A DNA stretch of 64,000 bases from Phycicoccus avicenniae_A (GCF_050496545.1 NZ_JBNVZV010000002.1:217566-281565), one strand, 5' to 3'; shown: positions 27,085 to 36,441, counted from the first letter of the stretch. Numbers and translations: made by a program. Notes: a model not told the origin generated them from the letters alone.

Positions 27085-29370
27085 ATGAGCGAGCCGTCGC
27101 ACGACACCGAGACGCCCACGCCGGATGCCGCGCGCCGGCCGCCGAAGGTCATCATCGGTGCGGTGCTGGTCCTCCTGGTCTGGCTCGTCGTGGGCGGCAT
27201 CGGCGGTGCGGCACAGGGGAGGCTGTCGGGCGTCCAGTCCAACGACAACTCGACCTTCCTGCCCGAGCAGGCGGAGTCGACCCTGGTGGCGAACGCCGTC
27301 GCCACCTTCAGCGACAGCACCGAGCTGCCCTACCTCGTCGTCGTCCAGAAGAAGGGCGGTGGTGCGCTCGGGGCGGACGACCTCGCCGCCGCGACGACCT
27401 TCGCCCAGGACGTCCCCGGGCTGGCGCTGCCGGTCCTCGGCTCCGGGAAGACGCTGGGGGACTACCTCGTCGCCGGGTCGAAGGTCACGCCCATCCCGTC
27501 GCAGGACGGCGAGGCGATCCTCCTGTCGGTGCCGCTCGACGGCACCACCGGTACGGCGGCGGCGGGGGACACCACGGCCCTCGCCGAGGGGGCCGACGCG
27601 CTGCGCGAGGCCGTCGACCGCACGCTGGTCCCGGCCGGGCTGGAGGCCTGGGTCGGGGGACCGGGCGGGCTCATCGCCGACTTCTCGGCCGCGTTCGCCG
27701 GCATCGACGGGATCCTGCTGCTCGTCGCCCTGGTCGTCGTGCTCGTCATCCTGCTCATCGTCTACCGCAGCCCGATCCTGCCGTTCGCCGTGCTCCTGAG
27801 CGCCGTGTTCGGCCTGTCGGCGGCCTCGCTCGTCGTCTACCAGCTCGCGAAGAACGACGTCATCACGCTCTCCGGGCAGAGCCAGGGCATCCTCTTCATC
27901 CTCGTCGTCGGCGCGGCCACCGACTACGCCCTGCTCCTCGTCAGCCGGTTCCGGGAGGCGCTGCACGACGAGGCGAGCTCGTGGGTCGCGCTGAAGCGGG
28001 CCTGGCGCGGCGCGGTCGAGCCGGTCGGCGCCTCGGCGGCCACCGTCATCCTCGGCCTGCTCTGCCTCCTCCTCGCCGAGCTGCGGAGCACCTCGGGCCT
28101 CGGCCCGGTCGGCGCGCTCGGCATCGCCGGGGCGCTGCTGGCCTCGCTCACCTTCCTCCCCGCGGTCCTGCTCCTGTTCGGGCGCAAGGTGTTCTGGCCG
28201 TTCGCGCCGACCATCGACCACCAGCACGCCGAGGACGTCGTCGGCACGTCCAAGGGTCTGTGGGGGCGGGTGGCGAACCTCGTCGGGACCCACCCCCGGC
28301 GCACGTGGGCGCTCACCCTCGTCGGCCTGCTCGCCGCTGCCGCCTTCGTGCCGATGTTCAAGGCCGACGGCGCCTCGATCGACGAGACCTTCCTCACCGA
28401 CGTCGACTCCATCACCGCGCAGAAGGTCATCGAGGAGCACTTCGCCGCCGGTGCCGCCCAGCCGCTGCAGGTCGTCGTGCCGGAGGCCGACGGCGGCGCG
28501 GCGCTGAAGGTGGTGCAGGACGACCCCGGCATCGAGAGCGCCTACCTGGGCCTCGTTCCGCCGCAGCCCGGCGCGCCCAGCGTGCCGCCGAAGGTGGTCG
28601 ACGGCGACGTCCTCGTGCAGGCGACGACGAAGGACGCCGCCGACAGCGCGGGCGCGGAGGACACCGTCGAGCGGCTGCGCGGCTCGCTCGACGCCGTGAG
28701 CCGGGACGCCATCGTCGGCGGCAACGCCGCGACGAACCTCGATGTCCTCGACGCCAGCTCGCGTGACCTGCGGGTGATCGTGCCGACGATCCTCGTGGTG
28801 ATCTTCGTCGTCCTCGCGCTGCTCCTGCGCTCGCTCGTGGCGCCGCTGGTGCTCGTCGCCGCCAACGTCGTGTCCTTCGCCGCGACGATCGGCATCTCGG
28901 CCCTCGTGTTCGACCACGTGCTGGGGTTCAACGGCGGTGATCCCTCGATCCCGTTGTACGGCTTCGTGTTCCTCGTCGCGCTGGGCATCGACTACTCGAT
29001 CTTCCTCATGACGAGGGTGCGCGAGGAGTCCCTCGTGCGCGGGACCCGGACCGGTGTGCTCGTCGGGCTCGCCGTCACGGGCGGTGTCATCACGAGCGCG
29101 GGCATCGTCCTCGCCTCGACCTTCTCGGCGCTGGCCGTGCTGCCCATCCAGTTCCTGGTTCAGATCGCCTTCATCGTCGGGTTCGGCGTGCTCCTCGACA
29201 CCTTCGTCGTGCGCTCGCTCCTCGTGCCGGCGGTCGCCCACGACCTCGGGCCACGGGTCTGGTGGCCGGCCCGGCTGGTCGCCGACGGCGGTCGGTCCGG
29301 GCCCGGGCACCACGCCGCCGGCGTGCACCCACCGGCCGAGGAGCCGGCCGACGGACGGCCGTCGGCGTGA
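27085..29370 (+). CDS. MMPL family (RND-type) transporter
   Basis: 761 residues with about twelve membrane segments in two halves of six, each after a periplasmic-type loop. Signature blocks are ATDYALLLVSRFREAL in the first half and GIDYSIFLMTRVREES in the second, both carrying the Asp-Tyr proton-relay pair of MMPL proteins. The closest type is the short YdfJ-like MMPL group rather than the large MmpL lipid exporters. Substrate unknown (lipid or drug export is typical). Leaderless start. GTGA overlap with the next gene. Confidence 0.9.
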   Translation: MSEPSHDTETPTPDAARRPPKVIIGAVLVLLVWLVVGGIGGAAQGRLSGVQSNDNSTFLPEQAESTLVANAVATFSDSTELPYLVVVQKKGGGALGADDLAAATTFAQDVPGLALPVLGSGKTLGDYLVAGSKVTPIPSQDGEAILLSVPLDGTTGTAAAGDTTALAEGADALREAVDRTLVPAGLEAWVGGPGGLIADFSAAFAGIDGILLLVALVVVLVILLIVYRSPILPFAVLLSAVFGLSAASLVVYQLAKNDVITLSGQSQGILFILVVGAATDYALLLVSRFREALHDEASSWVALKRAWRGAVEPVGASAATVILGLLCLLLAELRSTSGLGPVGALGIAGALLASLTFLPAVLLLFGRKVFWPFAPTIDHQHAEDVVGTSKGLWGRVANLVGTHPRRTWALTLVGLLAAAAFVPMFKADGASIDETFLTDVDSITAQKVIEEHFAAGAAQPLQVVVPEADGGAALKVVQDDPGIESAYLGLVPPQPGAPSVPPKVVDGDVLVQATTKDAADSAGAEDTVERLRGSLDAVSRDAIVGGNAATNLDVLDASSRDLRVIVPTILVVIFVVLALLLRSLVAPLVLVAANVVSFAATIGISALVFDHVLGFNGGDPSIPLYGFVFLVALGIDYSIFLMTRVREESLVRGTRTGVLVGLAVTGGVITSAGIVLASTFSALAVLPIQFLVQIAFIVGFGVLLDTFVVRSLLVPAVAHDLGPRVWWPARLVADGGRSGPGHHAAGVHPPAEEPADGRPSA

Positions 29371-30401
29371 CGCGGGTCGGGCTGGCCGGGTACGGGTTCG
29401 CCGGCCGCGACATCCACGCCCGCTGGATGCGCGAGGCCGGCCTCGACATCGTCGCGGTGTCGACGCGCGACGAGCAGCGTTCTGCGGCAGCGCGTTCCGA
29501 TCTCCCCGGCGTCGAGGTGGTCGCGGGGCTCGACGAGCTGCTGGCCGTCGACGGGCTCGACCTCGTCGTGCTCGCCACGCCCAGCGGTGGGCACGCGGGG
29601 CAGGTGCGGCAGGTGGTCGATGCCGGGGTGCCGTGCGTCGTGGACAAGCCGCTCGCGGTCGATGCCGCGTCGGCGGCCGAGGTGGTCCGGCACGCGGAGG
29701 CGATCGGGGTCCCGCTCACCGTGTTCCAGAACCGTCGGTACGACCCGTCGGCGGTGACGCTGCGCGGCGTCGTGGCCGCCGGGCTGGTCGGGGAGCCGTT
29801 CCGGTTCGAGATGCGCTGGGAGCGGTGGCGGCCGGTGCCGAAGGACCGCTGGCGCGAGAACGTCCCGGCGACCGAGGGCGGTGGCCTGCTCCTCGACCTG
29901 CACAGCCACCTCGTCGACGCCGCCGTGACGATGTTCGGCCGCGTCGAGCGGGTGGCCGCGACCCTCGCCTCCCGCACGACGGTCGCCGAGGACGACGCGT
30001 TCGTCCTCGCGACGCACTCCTCGGGTGTCGTCTCGCACCTGTCCGCGACCTCGCTCGCCGCCGCACCCGGGCCACGCGTCCGGCTGCTCGGCCGAGACGG
30101 GGCCTACGTGCTCGCCGACTTCGAGGGGGAGGAGCACCCGTGGTCGGGGCAGGCGGACCTCGACGAGGACCACTGCGGCTGGCTGTACCGGGGCGCCGGA
30201 CCCGAGGCCGTGCCGCGGGCCGTCGACGTCTCGCAGGCCGACTTCTACCGCGCGGTGGAGCGCGCCCTCGTGGCGCCCGTGCCGCAGGTCGCCCTGCCCG
30301 TCGACCCGTGGGACGCGGTGCACACCCTCGCGGTGCTCGACGCCGCGCGCCTGGCCGCCGCCGAGCAGCGCGTCGTCGAGGTCGTCACGCCCGAGCGCTG
30401 A
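29367..30401 (+). CDS. Gfo/Idh/MocA family oxidoreductase
   Basis: 344 residues. N-terminal Rossmann fold (RVGLAGYGFAGRDIH), the family's catalytic-lysine motif as CVVDKPLAVDA (usually EKP), NRRYDPS and GGGLLLDLHSHLVDAAV with the His used in catalysis. These enzymes oxidise or epimerise sugars or related polyols with NAD(P); the substrate cannot be told. It overlaps the MMPL gene by 4 nt, so they are translated from one mRNA. Confidence 0.88.
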   Translation: MTRVGLAGYGFAGRDIHARWMREAGLDIVAVSTRDEQRSAAARSDLPGVEVVAGLDELLAVDGLDLVVLATPSGGHAGQVRQVVDAGVPCVVDKPLAVDAASAAEVVRHAEAIGVPLTVFQNRRYDPSAVTLRGVVAAGLVGEPFRFEMRWERWRPVPKDRWRENVPATEGGGLLLDLHSHLVDAAVTMFGRVERVAATLASRTTVAEDDAFVLATHSSGVVSHLSATSLAAAPGPRVRLLGRDGAYVLADFEGEEHPWSGQADLDEDHCGWLYRGAGPEAVPRAVDVSQADFYRAVERALVAPVPQVALPVDPWDAVHTLAVLDAARLAAAEQRVVEVVTPER

Positions 30402-30402
30402 G

Positions 30403-31182
30403 TCAGGGTCGGCGAGTCACCGGGACCACGAGCGCCTCGTCGGCGACGAGCACGGTCGCCGACGTCTTGGCCCGCGCCTCGGATGCCGCCCGCTCGCGGT
30501 CGGTGCCGGGCCAGAAGTGCGTCAGGAGAAGGGTCCCGACGCCGGCGGTCTCGGCCAGCTCTCCGGCTGCACGTGCGGTCATGAGGTTCTCGGCGTCCTC
30601 CGCGGGGGCAGGGACGCCGGGTGCGGCGCGCTCGGTGACCCCGCAGACGAGGAGGTCGGTGCCCGCGGCCAGGGCGGCCAGGCAGGGCCCGATGCCCCCG
30701 TCGGCTGAGTAGACGACCGACCGATCCCCGACGTCGACGCGTACCGCCGCGTGCGGCACCCAGTGCGGGGTGGTCACTGCCGTGAGCCGCAGGCCCTCGA
30801 CGTCGTGCATCCCGGGCAACGGCAGGACCGGCACCGGGGGGCCGTCGGACCACGCCTCGGGCTCGACGGCGGCGAGGACCTCGATGACGCCCTCGGCGGC
30901 GGCGAGCCAGGGGAGGTGCTCGGGTGCGTGGTAGCGCAGGACCCGCAGCAGGCCGGAGGCGTCCGAGACGTGGTCCGGGTGCCGGTGGGTCAGCACCACG
31001 CCGGCGACGCACCGGACGTCACCCACGGCGTCGAGCAGGGCGGGCAGGGTGCCGTAGCCGAGGTCGAGCACGACCGCGAGGTCACCGAACTCGAGAAGCA
31101 TTCCGGCGCAGGCGCGTCCGGGCTCCGGCGTGCCCCCGCAGGAGCCGAGTACGGTGAGGGCGGGGGCCTCGGTGGGGCTCAC
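30403..31182 (-). CDS. Metallo-beta-lactamase fold hydrolase
   Basis: 259 residues with the HRHPDH metal motif (after VVLTHRHPDHVSDA), a later HWVPHAAV and LLLTHFWPG histidine for the metal site. No RNase or glyoxalase features beyond the fold, and the reaction is unknown. The start GTG overlaps the stop of the peptidase E gene (GTGA), so they are coupled. It converges on the oxidoreductase with a 1-nt gap. Confidence 0.85.
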   Translation of the reverse strand: MSPTEAPALTVLGSCGGTPEPGRACAGMLLEFGDLAVVLDLGYGTLPALLDAVGDVRCVAGVVLTHRHPDHVSDASGLLRVLRYHAPEHLPWLAAAEGVIEVLAAVEPEAWSDGPPVPVLPLPGMHDVEGLRLTAVTTPHWVPHAAVRVDVGDRSVVYSADGGIGPCLAALAAGTDLLVCGVTERAAPGVPAPAEDAENLMTARAAGELAETAGVGTLLLTHFWPGTDRERAASEARAKTSATVLVADEALVVPVTRRP

Positions 31183-31913
31183 GGGCTCGGGAGACGGCGG
31201 GGCTCGAGGCGCTCCTCGTGCGCGGCGTCGCCGTCGCGAGTCACGACGTAGGCGCCCTTGCCGTCACGCTCGGACACCGCCTCGACGAGCTCGGTGCCCC
31301 GGTAGACGAGGCCGACGCCGTCGTCGCTGCAGTGCGTCTCCGGCAGCGTGCCGTCGGCGACGAGCCGGTGCACCAGCGGTCGGCGGCGTTCCTCGGAGTC
31401 GTAGTGGACGCCGTTGCCGTAGGGGAGCAGGCCGAGGCCGTTCGTCACGGCCCGCAGCTCCGGGCCGAAGGAGTCGGTGGTGCCGCCGAGGTACCAGCAG
31501 ATCGAGCCCGCAGACACCCCGGCGAGGACGACGCCGGCCTGCCACGCGGCGCGCATCGCGGGTCGCAGGTCGTGGACGTCCCAGACGGCGAGCAGGTTGG
31601 CCACGGAGCCGCCGTTGACCCACACCACGTCCTGCTCGAGGAGGTGGGCGGCGGGGTCGTCGAGGTTGGGCATCGGGAAGAGGGAGAGCACGGTCGTGTC
31701 GAACCCGGCGAGCCGGCCGGCCTCCAGTGCCCGGAACGAGAAGGCCTCGGGGTCACCGGAGGCGGTGCCCACGAAGGTCACCCGGGGCCGCCGGCCGTGG
31801 GCACCGGAGAGCTCGACGGCGTGGTGGACGAGCGCGTCGAACTCCAGCCAGGTGCGGTGTCCCGGGCGGTAGCCGCCGGAGGTGGCGAGGATCGTCGGTC
31901 GGTCGGTGCTCAT
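31179..31913 (-). CDS. Peptidase E-like (S51) protein
   Basis: 244 residues of the class-I-amidotransferase-like S51 family: VTFVGTASGD, VWVNGGSVANLLA (where the Asp site lies) and nucleophile loop GVSAGSICWY. Peptidase E cuts Asp-Xaa dipeptides; peptidase E-like members are common in actinobacteria. Minus-strand TAGGGT (31920-31925) lies 6 nt before the ATG. It is a second S51-fold gene in this window besides the secreted one at 10.5 kb. Coupled to the metallo-beta-lactamase-fold gene. Confidence 0.88.
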   Translation of the reverse strand: MSTDRPTILATSGGYRPGHRTWLEFDALVHHAVELSGAHGRRPRVTFVGTASGDPEAFSFRALEAGRLAGFDTTVLSLFPMPNLDDPAAHLLEQDVVWVNGGSVANLLAVWDVHDLRPAMRAAWQAGVVLAGVSAGSICWYLGGTTDSFGPELRAVTNGLGLLPYGNGVHYDSEERRRPLVHRLVADGTLPETHCSDDGVGLVYRGTELVEAVSERDGKGAYVVTRDGDAAHEERLEPRRLPSP

Positions 31914-31981
31914 CGCGCCACCCTACGGAGGGCTGTGGAAAACCTCGCGGGCGTTTCCGGCTGTTCGGGCACGGTGGGGCG

Positions 31982-33547
31982 ATGGAGACGACGAGCCCAC
32001 CGGAGGTCCCGGGAGTCGAGCTGGGGCGGCTGCTCGGGCGCGGTGGGTCCTCCGAGGTCTGGGAGGGGGTGCTGCTCGAGGGCTGCCGGCCGGTCGCGGT
32101 CAAGGTCGCGGGCGGTGATGCCGAGGCCGCCGCCACCGCCGTGCGCGAGGCGGCGGTCTCGGCGCGTGTCGCCAGCGAGCACGTGCTCACCGTGGAGGCC
32201 TGCACGGCGCTGCCCGACGGCCGGGTCGCCCTCGTCATGCCGCTGCTGCGCGGGGGCAGCCTCGCCGCGCTCGTCCGGGCCCGGGGGCACCTCGGGCCGG
32301 GTGAGGTCGTCACCGTGCTTGCACCGCTGGCCGGCGCGCTGGGGCGGCTCCACGCGGCCGGGGTGGTGCACGGCGACGTCTCGCCCGGCAACGTCCTGCT
32401 CGACCTCGACGGCCGGCCCGTGCTCGCCGACCTCGGGGTCGGGCGGGTGGTCGGCGAGGCGCCGGCCGCGGTGTGGGGGACTCCCGGCCACGTGGCGCCC
32501 GAGGTGCTGATGGGGGCCGAGCCCTCCCCGGCGGCCGACGTCTACGCGCTGGGGGCGCTGGGCTGGCTCTGCCTGGCCGGCGAGGTGCCCGGGGCTCCCG
32601 GGCTGCGTCCGTCCCTCCGCGAGGTCTGCCGGGCGGGCGCGGGGTCGGACGCGCTCGTCGAGGCGGTCGAGGCGGCGGTCCGTCCCCGGGCCGAGGAACG
32701 GCCCGGCGCCGACGAGCTCGCGTGGCTGCTCTTCGGCGCGGCCGAACCCGAGCCGCTGCACCTCGTCGCCGGTGACGACGACGTCAGCGCCGTCACCTAC
32801 CGGCTCCGGGCCGCGGCGGGGCGGGCGCCGGTGGCACCCCGGGCCGCACCCGGGACGGCCCCGGGCCGCGGTCGGCACCGTGCCGTGCCGGACGCCCCGT
32901 CCCGGGCGCCCCGCTCGTGGACCCGCCCGTTGACCCGGGCGTGGGCCGCTCTGCGGCGTGGGGCCGGCCGGGTGGCCTGGCGACCCGTGCTCGGGGCCGC
33001 ACTGGCCGCTCTGCTCCTGGGCGTGCTGGGTGTCCTCGCCTCGAGCGCGGTGCGCGACCAGCCGGCGCGGGCCCAGCAGCCGGCTCGGGAGGAGGCCGTG
33101 CCGTCGGGTGCGGCGACCACGCGTACCGCGCCCGAGCCCCGGGACGCGCGGCTCGACCCGGGGGCCCCGGCTCGCGATGCGACCCGGCTCCTCGAGGTGC
33201 TCGCGGACGCGCGGGCGCGGGCCTTCCGCGAGGGCGACCCCGGGCACCTGGCCGGCGCGGAGGCCGCCGGGAGCGCGCTGTGGGTCCGTGACCACGCCGC
33301 CGTCGGACGGCTGCACGCGGACGGCGTGCGCTACGAGGGGCTCCGCTACGACGTGTCCGGGGCGAGCGCGGTCGAGGCCGGCGACCGGCGCGCGGTGCTG
33401 CGGGCCCGCATCGCCACCGGGGCCTACCGGGTCACGGGGTCCGGGCCGACGGCCACGGGGGCGGCGGTCGCGGGCGACGTCGTGCTCGTGGACCTCGTGC
33501 GGACGGGCGACGGCTGGCGCGTCGCCGACATCCGTCCGGACGGGTGA
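31982..33547 (+). CDS. Membrane-anchored Ser/Thr protein kinase
   Basis: 521 residues. Cytosolic kinase domain about 8-265: Gly-rich LLGRGGSSEVW, Lys41 (VAVKVAGG), catalytic loop HGDVSPGN (Asp132; HRD is HGD, a form without the Arg) and DLG (Asp150) in place of DFG; GHVAPEVLMG. A Pro/Ala/Arg-rich juxtamembrane follows, then one membrane segment near 332-356 and an extracellular region of about 165 residues without PASTA repeats; its end resembles a SnoaL or lipoprotein-type domain. A CACGGT hexamer 6 nt before the ATG suggests a leaderless start. The ligand and targets are unknown. Confidence 0.87.
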   Translation: METTSPPEVPGVELGRLLGRGGSSEVWEGVLLEGCRPVAVKVAGGDAEAAATAVREAAVSARVASEHVLTVEACTALPDGRVALVMPLLRGGSLAALVRARGHLGPGEVVTVLAPLAGALGRLHAAGVVHGDVSPGNVLLDLDGRPVLADLGVGRVVGEAPAAVWGTPGHVAPEVLMGAEPSPAADVYALGALGWLCLAGEVPGAPGLRPSLREVCRAGAGSDALVEAVEAAVRPRAEERPGADELAWLLFGAAEPEPLHLVAGDDDVSAVTYRLRAAAGRAPVAPRAAPGTAPGRGRHRAVPDAPSRAPRSWTRPLTRAWAALRRGAGRVAWRPVLGAALAALLLGVLGVLASSAVRDQPARAQQPAREEAVPSGAATTRTAPEPRDARLDPGAPARDATRLLEVLADARARAFREGDPGHLAGAEAAGSALWVRDHAAVGRLHADGVRYEGLRYDVSGASAVEAGDRRAVLRARIATGAYRVTGSGPTATGAAVAGDVVLVDLVRTGDGWRVADIRPDG

Positions 33548-33566
33548 GCGCCGGAGTGGGCGCTCA
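33545..33566. terminator. Hairpin made from two convergent stop codons
   Basis: TGAGCGCC and GGCGCTCA (8 bp, 6-nt loop GGAGTG). The left arm begins with the kinase stop TGA; the right arm ends with the complement of the epimerase stop. One short hairpin can serve both mRNAs. Confidence 0.5.
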
Positions 33567-34454
33567 GGCCACGAGCCAGCGGCAGGCGGTGTCGAGGTCC
33601 GCGTGCCGGTGCTCGTACCTGCTCGCCACCAGGGCCTCGCCGACGATGCGCTGGCTGCCGAGGATCTCGCCGGCGAACTCGCCGACCACGAGGCGCAGCG
33701 CGGGGGAGGGGGCCGGCAGGACGGCCGGACGGTGCAGCGCGCGCCCGAGCGCGGCGGCGATGTCCTTCTGGCGGGCCGGCGCCGGGCCGGCGAGGTTGAC
33801 CGGTCCGGTCACCTCGGGGTGGTCGAGCAGGTGCAGGAGGGCACCGACCTCGTCGGCGAGGGTGATCCACGGCCAGAACTGGCGACCCCACCCGAGGGGT
33901 CCACCGAGCCCGAGCCGCGCGAGGCGCAGCAGCGGCTGCATCGCCCCGCCCTCGCGGGCCATGACGATCCCGGTGCGCGCGAAGGCCACCGACGCGCCCG
34001 CCTCCACCGCCGGGGCCGCCGCGGCCTCCCAGGCCATGACGACGTCGGCGAGGAAGCCGGTGCCCGCGGGGTTCTCCTCGGTGAGCTCCTCGTCGCCCCG
34101 GTCGCCGTAGAACCCCACGGCCGACCCCGAGACCAGCCGCACCGGGTGGTCGGCGGCGGCCACGGCGCCGGCGACGGCCGTCGTGGAGTCGGTGCGCGAG
34201 GCGAGGATCTGGTGCTTGTAGGCCGGCGTCCAGCGCTTGTCGCCGACCCCGGCGCCGGCGAGGTGGACGACCCCGTCGGCACCGTCCAGCACCGCCGGGT
34301 CCAGGACGCGGCTCGCGGGGTCCCACCGGACCTGGTCCGGCGCGGACGGCGCGGAACGGACCAGCCGGACCACCTCGTCGCCACGCTCGCGGAGCGCGGC
34401 GACGAGGGCGGTGCCGATGAGACCGGACGAGCCGGTGACGACGATGCGGGCCAC
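33564..34454 (-). CDS. TIGR01777 family NAD-dependent epimerase-like protein
   Basis: 296 residues. Short-chain dehydrogenase-like fold with N-terminal VVTGSSGLIGTALVAALRERG, then GADGVVHLAGAGVGDKRW and SGSAVGFYGDRGDEELTE, characteristic of TIGR01777 (YfcH-like) proteins. A C-terminal domain (DUF1731) is visible in the RIVGEALVASRYEHRHADL region. Function unknown. It follows sucB with a 10-nt gap, so it is the last gene of an lpdA-sucB-epimerase operon. GTG start without a clear ribosome site, consistent with coupling. Confidence 0.88.
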   Translation of the reverse strand: MARIVVTGSSGLIGTALVAALRERGDEVVRLVRSAPSAPDQVRWDPASRVLDPAVLDGADGVVHLAGAGVGDKRWTPAYKHQILASRTDSTTAVAGAVAAADHPVRLVSGSAVGFYGDRGDEELTEENPAGTGFLADVVMAWEAAAAPAVEAGASVAFARTGIVMAREGGAMQPLLRLARLGLGGPLGWGRQFWPWITLADEVGALLHLLDHPEVTGPVNLAGPAPARQKDIAAALGRALHRPAVLPAPSPALRLVVGEFAGEILGSQRIVGEALVASRYEHRHADLDTACRWLVA

Positions 34455-34464
34455 GGTGGCGGTG

Positions 34465-36402
34465 TCAGAGACCGAGATCGGCCTCGAACGCGCCTTCCTC
34501 GAGCCGCTGCTTCATCGTCGTGAGGAAGCGGGCGGCATCCGCGCCGTCGACGATGCGGTGGTCGTAGCTCAGCGCCAGGTAGACCATCGAGCGGATCGCG
34601 ATCGTCTCGCCGCCGTCCTCGGCGGTGACCACGATCGGCCGCTTGACGACCGCGCCGGTGCCGAGGATGCCGACCTGCGGCTGGTTGATGATCGGCGTGT
34701 CGAACAGCGCGCCGCGCGAGCCGGTGTTGGTGATGGTGAAGGTCCCGCCGGCGAGGTCGTCCGGCATGATCTTGTTGCTGCGCGTGCGGTTCGCGAGGTC
34801 GGCGATCCCACGGGCCAGGCCCGCGATGTTGAGGTCGCCGGCGTTCTTCAGGACCGGGACGATGAGCCCCTTCTCGGTGTCGACGGCCATCCCGAGGTTC
34901 TCGGAGCCGTGGTAGGTGACCTGGTCCTCCTCGATGCTCGCGTTGACCGTCGGGTGGGCCTTGAGGGCCTCGACGGCGGCCAGCGCGAAGAACGGCAGGA
35001 AGCTGAGCTTCGTGCCCTCGCGGGACGCGAAGTCGGCCTTGGCGCGGTCCCGCAGGCGGGCGATGCGGGTGACGTCGACCTCGACGACCGTCGTCAGCTG
35101 CGCCGAGACCTGGAGGGACTCGACCATCCGGCGGGCGATCGTCTTGCGCAGGCGCGACATCGGCTGCGTCGTGCCGCGCAGGCCGGTGTCGACCGGGGCC
35201 TTGGCGGCGGCGGCGGGCGCGGACTGCGCGGCCGGGGCGGAGGCCGCGGGGGCGGTCTCCGGCTCGGGCTCCGGCGCCTTCTGGGCCTCGGCGGCGGCCA
35301 GCACGTCCTGCTTGCGGATGCGTCCGCCGATGCCGCTGCCGGTCAGGGTGGCGAGGTCGATGCCGTGGTCGGCTGCGAGCTTGCGGACGAGCGGGGTGAC
35401 GTAGGCGCTGGCGTCGTCGGAACCGCCCGCGGACGAGCCGCCCTCGGACGAGCCGCTGTCGGACCCGGACGGGGCCGGCTGCGCGTCGTCGGCCTGCGCC
35501 GCGGCGGCGTCCGGGGTCTGCTGCGGGGGCGCCTCGTCGGCGGGAGCCGGCTCGGGGGCCTTCTCCTCCTCGGCCGGCGCCTGCTGCGGCTCGGGCTCGG
35601 GCTCCGGCTCCGGCTCCGGGGCCTTCTCCTCAGCCTGCGGCTGCTCGGGGGCCGTCTCCTCCTGCGCGGGGGCGGACGCGCCACCACCGGAGCCGCCGAC
35701 GACGGCGAGGTCGGCGCCGACCGGGACGGTGTCGTCCTCCTGGACGAGGATCTTCGTGAGGGTGCCCGCGACGGGCGAGGGGATCTCGGTGTCGACCTTG
35801 TCGGTGGAGACCTCGAGGAGCGGCTCGTCGACCGCGACCTCGTCGCCCTCGGCCTTCAGCCAGCGGGTCACCGTGCCCTCGGTGACCGACTCGCCGAGCG
35901 CCGGCATCTGGACGGTCGTGCCGTCACCGGACCCGCCGGACGCGCCGCCACCGGAGGGGGCGTCCTGGGACGGGGCGGGGGCCTGCTCGGGCTCGGCCTG
36001 CGGCTCGGCCGGCTCCTGGCCACCCTCGTCGCCGGCCTCGGCGACCGCGCCGGTGTCGGCGGGGTCGGAGACCTCGTCGTCGGGGCCGTCGCCGGACCCG
36101 GAGGACTCCTCGGGGGCGGACTGCTCGGCGGGCTGGTCACCGCCGGAGTCGCCGCCGGTCGCCGCGCCGTCGCCGATGACCGCGAGGTCGGCGCCGACCG
36201 GGACGGTGTCGTCCTCCTCGACGAGGATCTCCTGCAGCGTGCCCGCGACGGGCGAGGGGATCTCGGTGTCGACCTTGTCGGTGGAGACCTCGAGCAGCGG
36301 CTCGTCGACCGCGACCTCGTCGCCGACACTCTTCAGCCACCGCGTCACGGTCCCCTCGGTGACGGACTCGCCGAGTGCGGGCATCTGTACACGTTCGGAC
36401 AT
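34465..36402 (-). CDS. sucB: 2-oxoglutarate/pyruvate dehydrogenase E2 (dihydrolipoyl acyltransferase)
   Basis: E2 core of the 2-oxo acid dehydrogenase complexes. 645 residues: two lipoyl domains (lysines 43 and 202, both in VSTDKVDTEI), long acidic Pro/Ala/Glu linkers, a subunit-binding domain (VTPLVRKLAADHGIDLATLT) and a catalytic domain ending in YDHRIVDGADA (His and Asp of the active site). In actinobacteria this E2 is shared by pyruvate and 2-oxoglutarate dehydrogenases. The two lipoyl domain sequences are nearly identical at DNA level. It follows lpdA by 39 nt. Confidence 0.94.
   Translation of the reverse strand: MSERVQMPALGESVTEGTVTRWLKSVGDEVAVDEPLLEVSTDKVDTEIPSPVAGTLQEILVEEDDTVPVGADLAVIGDGAATGGDSGGDQPAEQSAPEESSGSGDGPDDEVSDPADTGAVAEAGDEGGQEPAEPQAEPEQAPAPSQDAPSGGGASGGSGDGTTVQMPALGESVTEGTVTRWLKAEGDEVAVDEPLLEVSTDKVDTEIPSPVAGTLTKILVQEDDTVPVGADLAVVGGSGGGASAPAQEETAPEQPQAEEKAPEPEPEPEPEPQQAPAEEEKAPEPAPADEAPPQQTPDAAAAQADDAQPAPSGSDSGSSEGGSSAGGSDDASAYVTPLVRKLAADHGIDLATLTGSGIGGRIRKQDVLAAAEAQKAPEPEPETAPAASAPAAQSAPAAAAKAPVDTGLRGTTQPMSRLRKTIARRMVESLQVSAQLTTVVEVDVTRIARLRDRAKADFASREGTKLSFLPFFALAAVEALKAHPTVNASIEEDQVTYHGSENLGMAVDTEKGLIVPVLKNAGDLNIAGLARGIADLANRTRSNKIMPDDLAGGTFTITNTGSRGALFDTPIINQPQVGILGTGAVVKRPIVVTAEDGGETIAIRSMVYLALSYDHRIVDGADAARFLTTMKQRLEEGAFEADLGL
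35705..35909 (-). repeat. Lipoyl-domain direct repeat, copy 2 (inside sucB)
   Basis: About 205 bp aligned without gaps to 36182-36386 at a constant offset of 477 bp, with only scattered base changes. Encodes the second lipoyl domain. Suggests recent duplication or gene conversion within the gene. Confidence 0.8.
36182..36386 (-). repeat. Lipoyl-domain direct repeat, copy 1 (inside sucB)
   Basis: Partner of 35705-35909. Encodes the first lipoyl domain of SucB, including lysine 43. The linkers between the domains do not align. Confidence 0.8.
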
Positions 36403-36441
36403 CAGTGGTGCTCTCCTTCGTGGGCGGTGGCGGTCATCACT

